Source: Coenobita brevimanus
Taxonomy: Eukaryota > Arthropoda > Malacostraca > Decapoda > Coenobitidae
Reading direction: 5' to 3'
Length of the DNA: 64,000 nucleotides
Assembly: GCA_032717465.1 (NCBI GenBank)
Contig: CM064664.1
Coordinates: 6,083,906 to 6,147,905, forward strand
Under the pieces are notes generated by a model. The model was given only the letters and a program-made list of their open reading frames with translations. It made no database searches and was not told the DNA's origin. Shown here piece by piece: positions 32,900 through 44,479 of this stretch. How positions within the stretch are numbered: the first letter of the stretch is position 1; every line of letters starts with the position of its first letter. Made by a program: the position numbers and the translations under genes.

Positions 32900-34139
32900 A
32901 AAAAGGAAGCTGTGCTCGAGATGTTGTCCATCCAACCCCTGCCAGCCTCAGGAGACTGCCTTCATGATGGATGGTGCCAGACTCAGTTCACGATCGTGAA
33001 CAATGCCTAAGACTTGAGATGGGACATGCTGTCATGAGAGGGGCACCAACAGCTTGGGACCAGGACAGGGACAGAGCATGTCAAGCACATAAATGTCAGG
33101 GAGTTAAGGGAAATCCAAAGGCACAATCAAATGACGGTGCATTGCTTGAAACAGTATGACACATCAAGGTCAGAGCCCTTCCTGGCACAGATGAAACAAA
33201 TTCAGTGGCTCACCATTGCCATTGGTATCTGTCGGCTAAGGATTTTCTGGGGAGAAGAACCAGAGAACCAATGCACACTTCAGGTTAAAATTGGCTTCAG
33301 TTGAATGGACTCTCTGGAGGGGTATATTTAACTCACTGGTTCACAGGTGGGGTCACATGCAGGTGGACCTCTTTGTCACCAAAGACATGATGCAGTTACT
33401 GCTCTACCACTCCAAGATGAACTATATGCCGACAGGTTGCCCGGATGCTATAGAGGTGTCCTGGATGAAGTGAACACTCAATACCAGTTTCCCTCACATG
33501 CATCCAGAGTCCTCCTAAACGTAGTTAGCAAGTTCAGTCTTGTTTGGGAGAAATATGCTCTTAGGACCAGAGTGTTGCAAAGGGTATGCTCCAACCCATT
33601 GCCTTTGAGGAAGGCGTGCCTCACCAACCCTCTAACAGTGTAGCTTCAATCAGCACTGAATCATTATGCATGGTATTTCTCCAGCGGGTTCTGACCTACG
33701 CTGACTTTCGTGGAGCATATGCTACGAACATTATGGGCCACCTCCACCAATCCTTCTGGGCTGCTTTCCTCCCTTTCTGAGCGGAACATGGAGACTCTTT
33801 AATAACAGAGTCCCTGGTTCTGTCACTTCTATCTAGTTTGGCACAGAGGAAAGGCTGGTGGGAACTGTCTCAGATTTGTGCAGTTTCCAATATGAACTAT
33901 CTTTGCACAGGATGGACTGGCTGTATCTCTCTTGCCATCTTCAAGGTCGTTCGCAAAAAATAAGAAGACTTTAGACTTGCTACTCTCATAATTCCAGCCT
34001 GTAGGATACGTGCTGTCCACCATCCTTTATGCCCAGTAGCATTGCTTAAGCAGTACCTGGAAGTTTCCATAGGCACAGACTCATGAGAGACATTGTTCCA
34101 CGCAGATTCGGGTGCCCCCTTTTCCAATGAGGGCACTCT
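32900..34139 (+). pseudogene. DIRS-like retroelement relic (RNase H end and tyrosine recombinase)
   Basis: The first part shows HVKHINVRELREI and then EWTLWRGIFNSLVHRWGHMQ, VDLFVTK, DAIEVSW. This is the pattern of DIRS/Ngaro RNase H ends (HINVLEL, then W-rich and VDLFAT blocks). Further on, SLLSSLAQRKGWWELSQI, SLLPSSRSFAKNK and AVHHPLCPVALLKQYLEV resemble the tyrosine-recombinase domain that DIRS elements use instead of a DDE integrase. Frames change often, so it is a fossil. The catalytic Arg, His and Tyr were not located. It ends at a hAT-type terminus at 34144. Confidence 0.6.
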
Positions 34140-34143
34140 CTGC

Positions 34144-34297
34144 ACAGGGGTTCGTAACGTGGGGGTAATTACCCCCAAGGGGGTAATTGTTCTTTTTCAA
34201 AGGGGCATTGTGGGTAAAACTTTGCTCCATGATTTTTCTTTTTCCTTCTTTATAAGATTATCATCAGCAGGATGTGGCAACTTTCTGGGTAAAGCTT
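34144..34297 (+). mobile_element. hAT-type terminal fragment
   Basis: CAGGGGTTCGTAACGTGGGG starts a terminus with a strong GGGGGTAATTACCCCC hairpin and a following AAGGGGGTAATT. Such CAGGGGTTC ends are typical of some hAT families. The other end is missing, because LINE-N copy N1 abuts. Confidence 0.5.
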
Positions 34298-34577
34298 GGG
34301 ACTGATTTATTGATTGACTGAATACAATTAAACTGCTGGCAGTGCAACTGCCAGGGTCATATGCCGCCGAAAAACAAGGTAAAATATGCCGCATATTCAA
34401 AATAAAGTTAAAACCCAATTGTAGAAATAAAAATACTGCAAATAAAAGAATAGTTCAAAAAAATCAATTTCTTATAAAACAGGAAGGAGGCCCGCCTCCT
34501 GAAGTAAACTAAAAACATTAGCAAAGTCGCTGGAGGCTCCACCAAGCATTGAGGACAGACAGTAGGCACCATCTGCC

Positions 34578-35330
34578 CCCTAATGCCTGTTGAGAAATCT
34601 CTGACAGAGGTTCCACAGACTTGGACACTCAACCAGTAAGTGACTAACAGTAAGGGGAACAAGGCAATCATCACAATACGGTTGAGCCACACCACTCAAC
34701 AGGAACCCATGTGTGAGCCAAGAATGTCCAATGTGAAGCCTGGCAAGAGCCACCTCCAATCGCCGTGGCATGGAGGGGAGAACCCTCGGCACAATCACTC
34801 TGAAAAATTTCTTTTAGCTTATTATGGGCAACACCATCCCAATGTCTCTGCCAACCCATATGAATCATGTACCGCAAGTAAGGTGTTACATTGGTGGTGG
34901 GAAGTGCGTAGTTGGTAGGGGACTGTCGTGAAGACACAGCTTTAGCTAAAGTATCTGCCCTCTCATTGTCTACCACACCAACATGCACGGGAACAAACCC
35001 AACAGAAGTCCACATATCAGCCACGGCGGCCACGAAGAACAAGCCACTCTAAAATTGATAAAACCAGTGGATGAGATGCATTAAACGACTCCAGTGCAGA
35101 CAGAGCACTGCAGGAGTCAGTAAAAACCACAAAACGAGATTGGGAGAGAGTAAAAATAATTTGGAGAGCATACAAAATCACAGTCAGTTTCTCTGTATAT
35201 ACTGAAACAGTTCCAGGGAGAGTACCGCCCCTACTAAAGGAAGGGAAAACAACACCAAAGCCTACTCGTCAGTATAGACAGGGATAGAGCCCTCATGAGT
35301 TAAGGCATGTTCTATAATGAGAGGGACACC
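34578..35330 (-). pseudogene. LINE-N N1 RNase H domain and C-terminal finger
   Basis: By alignment with copy N3 (63030-63720) this is RNase H, with VGVVDNERADTLAKAV carrying the late Asp, followed by TPYLRYMIHMGWQRHWDGVA and the finger PYCDDCLVPLTVSHLLVECP. RNase H in I-group LINEs degrades template RNA. The YTD start motif is damaged by a stop. Confidence 0.72.
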
Positions 35331-35559
35331 TGAGAGGAAAGTGGGCCTTTTTTTACAAACAACAGGACAACAAAATGTCACACAAGGGAGTAGCCCAAAC
35401 CCACCCTCGGGATCCGATGTGGACAAACTGTCGGTCCTGGGAAAGAGAGGGTTAACATAACAGACCGGACCCTGTAACCAAAGGGCTTCAGGAAACTAGG
35501 ACGGGTGTCATAGACAGACAATCGAGAATCCTGGGAAACGATGGTTCAGGAAATTGAGT

Positions 35560-36297
35560 CTGGAATGCGATGAAAACAATACCAACACATCATCAATGAT
35601 TGGTTACGTAAATCAAAAGGGGGGACACCAGCATCCACTAACAAACTTGAAATCTGGGATGACTGGAATGGCCCAGGCACCAGATGTATATCATCATGAT
35701 GCAAGAATTTATCAACCAGAGATGGGCATTTGTTGCAATGGAGTAGATCACACACCTAAATTCAAGTTTAGGAAGGATAAGAGACCTGTGCAGGAGAAGT
35801 AGAATCTGATGGTCAGCATCCCAAGAGGTATGAGCCAAAACCCTCAGATGACTGGAAGCTTTAATACATGCCGCCTTAACATAACGAATATGAGGAACCC
35901 AAGTTAGTCGTCTATCAAGTAGAAGACCCAGAAACTGTGTCTCGTCCACACAGGATATTCTCCAACCATAGAGATACAAGTCAGGGTCTGGATGAACCCC
36001 CCAAAGATGACAAAAATGCATAGCCACTGTCTTTGTTAAAGAAAAAAGGAAGCCCTGAGACTCAGCCCACTTAGAAATTCTATTAATAGCCAGCTGCAAC
36101 TTCCTCTGTATCAGAGAGATTCTGGATGCAGGGAAAGAAATTGAGAGGTCATCTACCTAGATAAAGCCTCGAACACCAGCAGGAATTATGCATATTACAC
36201 TGTTGATGGCCACAGCAAAGAGAGTAACATTAAATATACTCTCCTGTGACACCCCATCTTCACGGGCATTAGAAAGCACTGGTGCCACTTGGACCCT
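35560..36297 (-). pseudogene. LINE-N N1 RT, palm-to-thumb part
   Basis: Resumes RT after the TTAA insertion. The catalytic box at 36148-36159 reads stop-VDD where copy N3 has YVDD. It continues with MQLAINRISKWAESQGF, LFSLTKTVAMHF and RRLTWVPHIRYVKAACIKAS, LILPKLEFRC. Confidence 0.8.
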
Positions 36298-36301
36298 TTA
36301 A

Positions 36302-38080
36302 CCCTTTCACCACGGGGCGTCACTTTCGTGATGCTTAGGAGCAAGGGATCATACCGTGGGGCATCACTTTGTGATTCTGTGTTATTATGAATTAGCCCGG
36401 GCTTTCAAGTGGTGGCTTGTATCATCTATCAGTACTGCCAATGTCCAACACTAGTCAGCACTCCTAATCTCATCTATACTCCCATCCATTGTTGACAATT
36501 TAGCCATTTCTCCCCGTTCTTGACTCCTGTCCCTACCTCCCCTCCATTACCCTATCCTTTCGCCTGCCCGGCCGTGCTTCGCTAAGTAAATCTTCCATGG
36601 AATTTTTCACCGATTTCATTCATTGAAATAAGCCCTATGCCCTATTCTTAAACCAAGTAATATATACAAGAAAGAAAGTAAGTGAGAGTGCCATACACCT
36701 ACTGTAGAATTGGCTAATTATCACATGACAACACCTCACGTGCACTCGTTCGCTAATTTTCACTGTTTATTTCCCCTTGAAATATGCCATATAATCTATT
36801 TTCGTAATAAATATACATATAAGGAGGGAAGGGAGAAGCCTAAGTGATATTTACATTCACCTGGAACTACCTAATTTATTATGTATTGTCTTGGTTTCCT
36901 GCCAATGATTTCATTGCTATATATTAGCAGGTCTCAAAAGGCTAAAGTTGGTAGTATTGCACTCACCCTAGCCAGGCGGCAGGAGGCCACCACTATCAGT
37001 TCACTGTCATCTTTCAACGTGAGGGTATGTCTGATTCGCTCCTGCTAACTTCGGCAGCTTTTTTATCCCCATGCAAAGGGCCCTGTGACCTTTACCCCCA
37101 ACTAAACCTCGTGTGGAAAGAGGTAAAGGGCTAACAATTGATAAAGAGTGACTACGATCTTTTAATTGAGTAAAACAATGCAAGTGGAATTGTAAATACT
37201 GTGTAAAGCAAGTCTGATTCGCTTCTAACAATGAATGTAAATATACGTGAACAGTGGAAAATTGTTTTATAAGTTACTTCAAGTGACAGTGCATAACACA
37301 GTGTAAATAAAATAGAAATGTAAATAATGTAATTAAAATAAAGAACGTAAATAGAAAGGTAAATGAGTAGTATTATAAGAATACGAGTATATACAGTACA
37401 CTAGGAGTAATGAAAGTGAAAGTTTCACTCTAGCATGTATGAATACTATGAGTTATGAGAGTGAAGGTGAAAGTGACATTCACACTCAGTGCTAGTATAC
37501 AGGACGAGAAAGTGAATACTACATATTTTACTGAAAGAAATTGAATGCCTACAGTGACAATAAATTAGTATTACTGAGGGAAACTTATGGATAAAGACTG
37601 TAGATATATATAAGTGTTATATAGTAATAGAAATATAAACTGTGAGTGTTTTTATGAATAATAAATGACAGAACACCAGCAGCGAACGATGTCAAGTGGG
37701 AAGGTCATACGCCCTCGTAATTTTCATTGCTTTCACTGTGTTTTTTTTTTGGAGTATGGATTCCAAACTATTTGAGAATCATAGAATAGTGTTTCTAGTG
37801 ATAATATCAGGCTGTGGTAATCATATTACGGGTTGTTGGGAAGTGTAAAGTTGAGACTTTGTTACCCAACTTCAGAGGTCTCCATAAGTCCTACGGTACT
37901 CGACGAAGGCTCAACAAACACCCCAGGAGAAAGCTGAAGGTATGTGCTATAAGCATATTTGATTTTAATATTCTAGGACTAATAACTGATTTTTGGCAAA
38001 TATTTTTAGAGAGTCTATCGGAGCGCGATTATGCCCGCGGGAGCTGCAAGAAAAAGCAAAACAAGCCCACGGTTAAAGGG
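36302..38080 (+). mobile_element. piggyBac 1 deletion derivative (1779 bp)
   Basis: TTAA at 36298-36301 and 38081-38084. The left 600 bp follow piggyBac 1 from its terminus (repeat of CGTCACTTTCGTGATG / CATCACTTTGTGATT, 44 bp apart), and the right part from about 37135 follows 12930-13690. Almost all of the transposase is gone; about 70 bp near 37065-37135 still resemble its start. It lacks the RTE found in piggyBac 1. Its host is the RT of LINE-N N1. Confidence 0.88.
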
Positions 38081-38084
38081 TTAA

Positions 38085-38960
38085 GAAAGGTTAGATGAAA
38101 ACTGTTGAATAAAAATAGACAAGTGCCCATGAAGACCAAATTCATGAAGAGAAAGTAAAATGCCACGACGCCAGGCAGTGTTGTATGCCTTCTTCAGATC
38201 GAAGAAGACCATGACCTGGTGTTGGTTAATGAAGAAAGCTTCTCACACAGAAGATTCCAAGGAAAGTAGTGCATCTGAGGTAGATCACAGGTCACGAAAA
38301 CCATACTGGACATGGGGTAAGAAGTCACATCTTTAATAAAACCAAACAAGCCTAACATTAACTATCTTCTCCAGAACCTTACATTCACAAGAAGTCAGAG
38401 AAATGGGTCTATAATTCGTTGCCTGTATGTGGTCCTTACCTGGCTTTGGGATAGGGATAACTACAGCAACACTCCAACAAGCCAGAAAGTCACCAGAACA
38501 CCAGGAATAAGGAATATCATCACGACCAGAAGAACCATGGCACTTTGACAGAGCTGCAGTGAATTCAGGAATGGAAAAGGGGACATTATAAGGCTCTCCC
38601 CTAGAAGAGGCAAAACTGAGACAAGAGACTTTAGGAGCCGACAGTGACAAGCCGAAAGCGAATCTGCATCCTTCCGTGACATGCTGGCAAAATGATCAAC
38701 AAGCATCTCTGTAACAGCAAAAAGACCAGACACAGCTGCACCTGCTGCTGATAAAATATAAGAGGGGAAGGAATGGTAAATTTTCCTGAAATTTTCCTTA
38801 CACGACTCCACACCCGAGTGAGGGAAGTCCTCGAATTGATGGAGGAAACATAACCCTTCCAAGATGACCGCCTGTCCTCCTTTAAAACCCACTTCATATG
38901 AGCTCTTGCCCCCTGATACGCCATCAAAAACTGAGGATCACCACAGTGACAACGAAATCG
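38085..38960 (-). pseudogene. LINE-N N1 RT, fingers part
   Basis: VAVVIPIPKPGKDHIQATNY, RPISLTSCECKVLEK, then VFFDLKKAYNTAW and LSIFIQQF just before the TTAA site. The frame breaks several times. Removing the insert at 36302-38080 lines the sequence up with copy N3 at 61990-62045. Confidence 0.8.
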
Positions 38961-38972
38961 ATAGAAGGCAAC

Positions 38973-40001
38973 TCATTTGGCTCTCATTGTGGAACTGCAT
39001 TCAGAGTTCCACCAAGGAACCCAGCATTTAGGAAATTGACCCCTCATTCTTGGAACAGATAACAGGGCTGCGGAGTGCAACACGTCAGTGAAATAAGGCA
39101 ATGCCTCAGAAAGACAGCCAAATTCATTGACAGAAAGGGCAATGGAACTTAATTCTATGAAAAGTAGCCAATCAGCCTTATCCAGAAGCCAGTGAGGAGG
39201 ACAAGGCTGACATCCACCCACACTAGCAGTTAAGAGTAACGGAAATTGGTCACTGCCATACAGGTCTGGCAACACATCCCAGGTATAACTTAGAACAGCA
39301 TCAGCTGAGCATAAGGACAACTCAGTGGCAGTAAAAGTTCCAGTCTGGCTATGGAAATATGTCATCTTATTGGAGTTTAAGATGCCAAACTCCTCATCCT
39401 CCACTAAAGAGGCCAGCATAACATCCCAAGGGTTGGTTTCACTGTTACTCCATAGTGGATGGTGACCATTCATATCACCTAGTAACAGATAGGGAGAAGG
39501 AAGGCCACGAATAAGGCACTCCAGATCCGCCCTTTCGACAGTAGCACTAGAAGGAAGATAAACACTGCAAACTGTACACTGCCTAAGTAAAAACATCCGG
39601 ACAGCAACAGCCTTCAAGGGTGTGGGGATGTCTAGATTACTGTATGGAATATCCTGGCGAAGGAAGATAGCAGCCCCTCCACAACGACCTTGGCCTGGCA
39701 CAGGATCAGAATAAAAGGCATGGTAGCCAGAGAGACAGGAAGGAAGAGCATCACCAACCATGGTCTCCTCGATGCACATCCACAGAGGAGTAAATTGAGA
39801 AACAAGATGACACAGTTCCTCATAGCCAGCACATAAACCCCGACAATTCCACTGGATGACAGAACCCATAGTTGAGGGATGATGATGATTAAGTGCGGGA
39901 CTATACACCTCCTGACAAGCAAGCGGGTTTGGACTGATGCTTAGGAAGGCCCTTGGGAAGAGCCTGCCCTGCACCAGAAAGCCACACCCTATGTCAAACA
40001 T
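38973..40001 (-). CDS. LINE-N N1 AP-like endonuclease
   Basis: A 342-codon frame. Motifs: VIQWNCRGL, CIEETMVGDA (catalytic Glu region), YLLLGDMNGHHPLWSN, then GSDQFPLLL. This APE-type nuclease nicks the target to prime reverse transcription. At the last motif (39246-39257) copies N2 and N3 have GSDH/ASDH, while N1 has Gln where the catalytic His belongs, so it is probably inactive. The first ATG is upstream of the domain, and the domain itself starts near residue 45 (MGSVIQWN). Confidence 0.8.
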   Translation of the reverse strand: MFDIGCGFLVQGRLFPRAFLSISPNPLACQEVYSPALNHHHPSTMGSVIQWNCRGLCAGYEELCHLVSQFTPLWMCIEETMVGDALPSCLSGYHAFYSDPVPGQGRCGGAAIFLRQDIPYSNLDIPTPLKAVAVRMFLLRQCTVCSVYLPSSATVERADLECLIRGLPSPYLLLGDMNGHHPLWSNSETNPWDVMLASLVEDEEFGILNSNKMTYFHSQTGTFTATELSLCSADAVLSYTWDVLPDLYGSDQFPLLLTASVGGCQPCPPHWLLDKADWLLFIELSSIALSVNEFGCLSEALPYFTDVLHSAALLSVPRMRGQFPKCWVPWWNSECSSTMRAK

Positions 40002-40009
40002 CAGTGGGC

Positions 40010-41607
40010 AAATGTGAGGATGAGGAAGAGGAAAGTTTTACAACACTCTTCCTCTGAGGTGGCATAACACTTCCCTTGGAAAGTGGCTTCGAGGCTGCCC
40101 TTGGTGATGTAGGACGGCCAGTGCCAACATCAGATGCCACAGAAGTGGAAGGAGTGTCCACAGGATTATAACTCTGTGGGGATGACATTGTATGTTTCAG
40201 AACTGAAACACCAACTGTCTGTCCAACACCATCCCTAGGTGAGGACCTGACCACAGGCAAATCATCAGCTGCAGCTTCCACCTTGCTAGATCCCTCGGCT
40301 TCCGGGGCAGAGGAAACAGGAGTGAGGTCGACACTAGGTTCGACAGCAGAGACCTTAGGTGGCTGGTCTGCAGGCTCAGAGGACTCCGAAGAAAGTGATG
40401 TATACCTTGGGCATACTGGTCAAAGCGGGAGAAGTAGTCATGTCAGTGTGTACATCTGCCACCAACACGGAAGTGTGCAATTTATCAGCCACTGAAGCTG
40501 GGGCAGAAACAGTTGAAGTAGCAAGCAGGTGAACATCAGTTTCACAGTCAGTACCAACCACAGGGACAGCATCCCTCAAAGCACTAGGTGATGAAATGGG
40601 CACTGGAATGGGTTGCAGACACAGGGCGGACAGCAGCATAAGTAACCCCAGGCTGGAAAGCGCGACTCTGGGCCCTCTTCTTAGCCTCAGGAAATGAAAC
40701 CTTCTCAAGTGTTCAAAATGACATAATCTACTTTTCCTGGCAGTAGCAAGGACAGTTTTTAGAAGATACAGAACAAGGACTCCCACAGTGATAGCATTAA
40801 GGGTTCCTGGACAGTCACTGGTATGACTTGGTCCACCACAGTAGATACAGACACCAGGAAGGGCAGTCTGTGCACGCAGCAAAATCGGCTAGCATGTCAA
40901 TACCCTTGGCAGTGGAAACAGCGCATTGGGGTTGGCACAAATGGCTTCACAGGGAGCGATAGCCATGCCAGTTTCTCAAATGTAGGCAACGATAATTGAT
41001 TAAACGTGAAAACAAGGTCGGGGTTGGGGTCAAAATTCCATCGATTTTCTTCTGAAGATGCTCAACCTTCACCACACCAGACGACCACAGTTCCTCCAAC
41101 AGCTGTGCCTCTTAGTATCATAGGAGATCACGGGAAAATATGACATCCTTACATTGGTTAACTGCCATGAGGAACACAGGTAATGGCTGCATCAGACACA
41201 GAGGTCAGAGCTAGCCAATGGGAGCTCTCTTCAAGGTAGGACACCTCACTAAGTATGCCCCTGTCACCCTGGGAAGAGCTCTGAGGCTCCCTTCCACAAG
41301 TCAACACTATAGCACAGTGTAACTCAAAAATATCTGTATGTAGTACTGACTCTCGCACGGAGGGTTTCAGAACTAGATATTTGGCATATGAAGCAAGCAC
41401 TGTTTCATCTGTTCTAAACCCTGGAGCCGCAGCAACCCAACGCGAATGCTTCCCAGTCCCAACTGAGCACTGCAGTAGAGAAGAATATTCACCAGTGGTC
41501 TGGTAAGGCTCCAGAGTGGCCAGGGACAGTGTCAAAGTCGTCACCAGGATGAAGTTTAAAATTTGATATGAATATTTCCAACAAACTTCATTCCCCCATC
41601 CCTCCAC
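40010..41607 (-). pseudogene. LINE-N N1 ORF1 (gag-like)
   Basis: An open stretch at 41607-41158 (SYAKYLVLKPSVRESVLHTD, FELHCAIVLTCGREP) matches N3 57530-57760. After stops there are zinc-knuckle remnants near 40810-40925 (CIYCGGPSHTSDCPG) and a Ser-rich tail up to 40010. ORF1 proteins of I-group LINEs bind RNA through CCHC knuckles. Confidence 0.68.
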
Positions 41608-42150
41608 CCACTATGGAGCCCGACAAGGGGAGGTCTTATGCCCAGGACAACACAACTGGCGACCCCAGAGGTAGGAGGAAAGTATGCACGGTTAACCACC
41701 GGAGGACCTGGGCAAGGGTGACTATAAGACGATAGGAGCCACCAGGTCCCCCAAAGCTCACTTGACCTTACCCAACTCATGACCAGCCAATTGACCTAGT
41801 TGGGCCCAACCATGCTGCCCATTTAGCCAGAATAAGGGACCAAAGAGGCATATTGCTAACTGCAGGGCACATCATGCAGCATCACTCAATGCCTAGGACT
41901 CTTGTCTGTCAGCATTACGGGATGCAACACACTGCAAACACATGGGGAGACAACAATTCCGCCCTAGATGACAGATGTGCAGGGACTTATATCACCAACA
42001 GGCCTCCTCCACCAGTGATGTAGGGGGTGCTTGGTCCATGAGGTCAACATATGACGAACCCTACAAAGGTAGGCACGCCTCCAGAGCAGGTGGCACTGTC
42101 AGCCAAGCTTCAAATCCCTCCACTGCATCAAGGTGACCCCTGCAACAGAG

Positions 42151-43715
42151 ATAAAGCTTGGGAAGTTATACATCATTTTATCATGGCAAGCAAACAGGAT
42201 CCTGATGCCTTTGTAACTACTGTACATACCACTGTGAAGTGAGTTTTTCTGCAGTGCTGAAAAAAAAAACAACAACAGTAAGCTTACTATGGCATGCAAC
42301 GCATAATGCCTGTAAGTGAGCCACGCATAGAAAAACTGATTAGGTAAAAAACTGTTTCACCCACAGCACCAGAATTATAACCAGCTTTAAGATGTACTGA
42401 AAACAATGTAGCTGAAAACCACATACAGACTTCTTTCTATGGCTTGTTTACTCACCTGGAAAATACATTACCAGTACCAATATGTTTTTCTACTCTTTCT
42501 CCTAGTTTAAGTGGAATGGGATAGTTACAGTCTATCTTGGTGTGCCAAGGAGTAACAGTGGGAAAAAGGTTAAGAATCACTCCACTACTATCACCTGTTA
42601 AACAACTACGGAAGCAGACTTGGCAGATGATCCCTGAGCACACAATCATTGGGAACAGTGGTATCTCTGGCATTTCTCCACACACTCTCACTTGTACTGA
42701 GAGATGGCCGGTGAAGTTCAGCAATGTCCTTCATCATGACATACACAAATCACGCCGTGGGGGATGCCACACGCATAGCACAAAGTATCCTCCCAGGCAA
42801 TAATCGAGAAACATAATACTGCACTCCATGCCCTTACCAAAGTGACTTATGGTCATGCTTTCTCTTGCTGTCACACTACTCCATACCAGGTAGGAACCTC
42901 CAATGCAGTATGCTCCAACCCCGCCATTGGGTTGGCAGGGCAGCAGGTGTAAAGTCATCACCAGAGGTAGTGCAGTGCACCTCTCTTATGCAATCTCAAG
43001 ATTTTTTTCTCAAATTCGTTTGTGATCTTGACAGGCAAAGAAAAAAGGAATCAAATAAGTGCAAATGAATGAAAGTGATAAATAAAAATAAAGTATGGGT
43101 GATAGAAATTGAAACTGTGAATATTAATATTTGCCAACTGGATTTCTCGTGTGCTGTGCGATCTATCATTGTAATCACTCGTCCCTAGGACCCCTTTCAA
43201 TGCACATGCCTTGCATCAAACCAGGGATGGAAAAAAACACCTTTTATGCACGTTGTCCACATGCCAAAAATGTGGGGGTGGGGGGAAGGCGGGGATTCTC
43301 AGCGAACTTGTCAAATGAAATGTCCAGTGCAATACCTAGCCTGAAAGCCACAGTCCGGGATCCTCAGTGTATATGTTCCTGTCAAGCATTAAACTTCTTT
43401 CCATCCTTTTAGTATACAGCTAACTAAATGCAAACACCCCAACCTTGTCATAACACCAGCTTTGAAGATGAATGTGAAAAACCTATTTTTCTCAGGGGGG
43501 AGGGGAGGGTGTTCACGATTATCATTATTACCCACCCCTCTTCACATCCTCCCCACAGGTGATCGCCTATTATGGGAATGAATTGTCTTGCCAATACCTG
43601 CATTGAACAAGCAAAGGGCAGAGATGGGCACAGGGGGTAAAAGTATGGAGAGGACTGTACACACATTTGCCGGTTATGTCAAAGTTTTGGTGGGATATAT
43701 ATCCGTGAATTTGAG
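42151..43715. other. spacer between two head-to-head LINE-N copies
   Basis: I see no domain, terminal repeat or tail here. A-rich runs occur at 42258-42275 and 43040-43100. Some frames of 60-90 codons exist but resemble nothing I know. Confidence 0.4.
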
Positions 43716-44479
43716 CCTGCTACGGGGGGTCACCTTTATGTGGTGGTGGGGCTTGAAGTGTGGTTGGTGGTGCCACCTACCTTGGAGGCGTGCCTACATT
43801 TGTAGGGTTCAACATTTGTCGGCCTCGTGGACCAAGCATCCCCTAGATCACTGGTGGAGGAGGCCTGCTGGCGATGTTAGTCTTTGCCCATTTGCCATCT
43901 AGGTCAGGACTGTTGCCTCCCCTCCCCCTGTGGGCAGCCACGTTTTTGTGGTGAGGGGGGCTTGCATGCCCCTGTGATCCCACAAGCCTGCCAGCGGATG
44001 TAACAACATCTAGCAGGGTCTCCCATGTGGGTAGGGTTGTGGGTGAGGGGTCTAACTAAGTGCTGCCCGAAACGTAGGTTACCCGTATGGGTCATTGGTG
44101 CCGTCCTCCAGAGGGGTCGCCTTGGTGCTGTCCTGAGTTGGTTGGTTGGGTGTCTGAGCTAGGGGATGTTGGGGAAGGGAGTCTTTGCACTGGTGGGAGG
44201 AAAAGTTTGCATCATGGGTTGTACTTTTTGGGTCACCCTCTGGGAATAAGGTACTCCACTCCCATCAGACTGTGCTCGGTCCCCTCACCCCCCAGAAGAC
44301 AGTTTTCCTTGGCTCTTGGTGCCAGTTTACCTGTCACAAATGTACATATGGATATATTAGACACTTCTTTAACCACTCGTATGGTCGGTGACTAGCAGCA
44401 CGAGTGACCATCACCTGGCCACTCTCTGACCGGCAACCCTTTACCCTCTGGATCACCTGGCAAAACTGCAACTCCAGAA

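Larger units (their letters stand above)
34298..42150 (-). mobile_element. LINE-N copy N1, near full length, minus strand
   Basis: A non-LTR retrotransposon with gag-like ORF1, APE endonuclease, RT, RNase H and a terminal CCHC-like finger, the domain set of the I group. The 3' end is a TCAA-type repeat at about 34300-34325. The 5' end at about 42150 is where similarity to copy N2 stops. It is interrupted by the TTAA element at 36302-38080; without that insert it is about 6.07 kb. It carries many stops, a lost endonuclease His and a stop in the RT active-site box. Confidence 0.85.
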
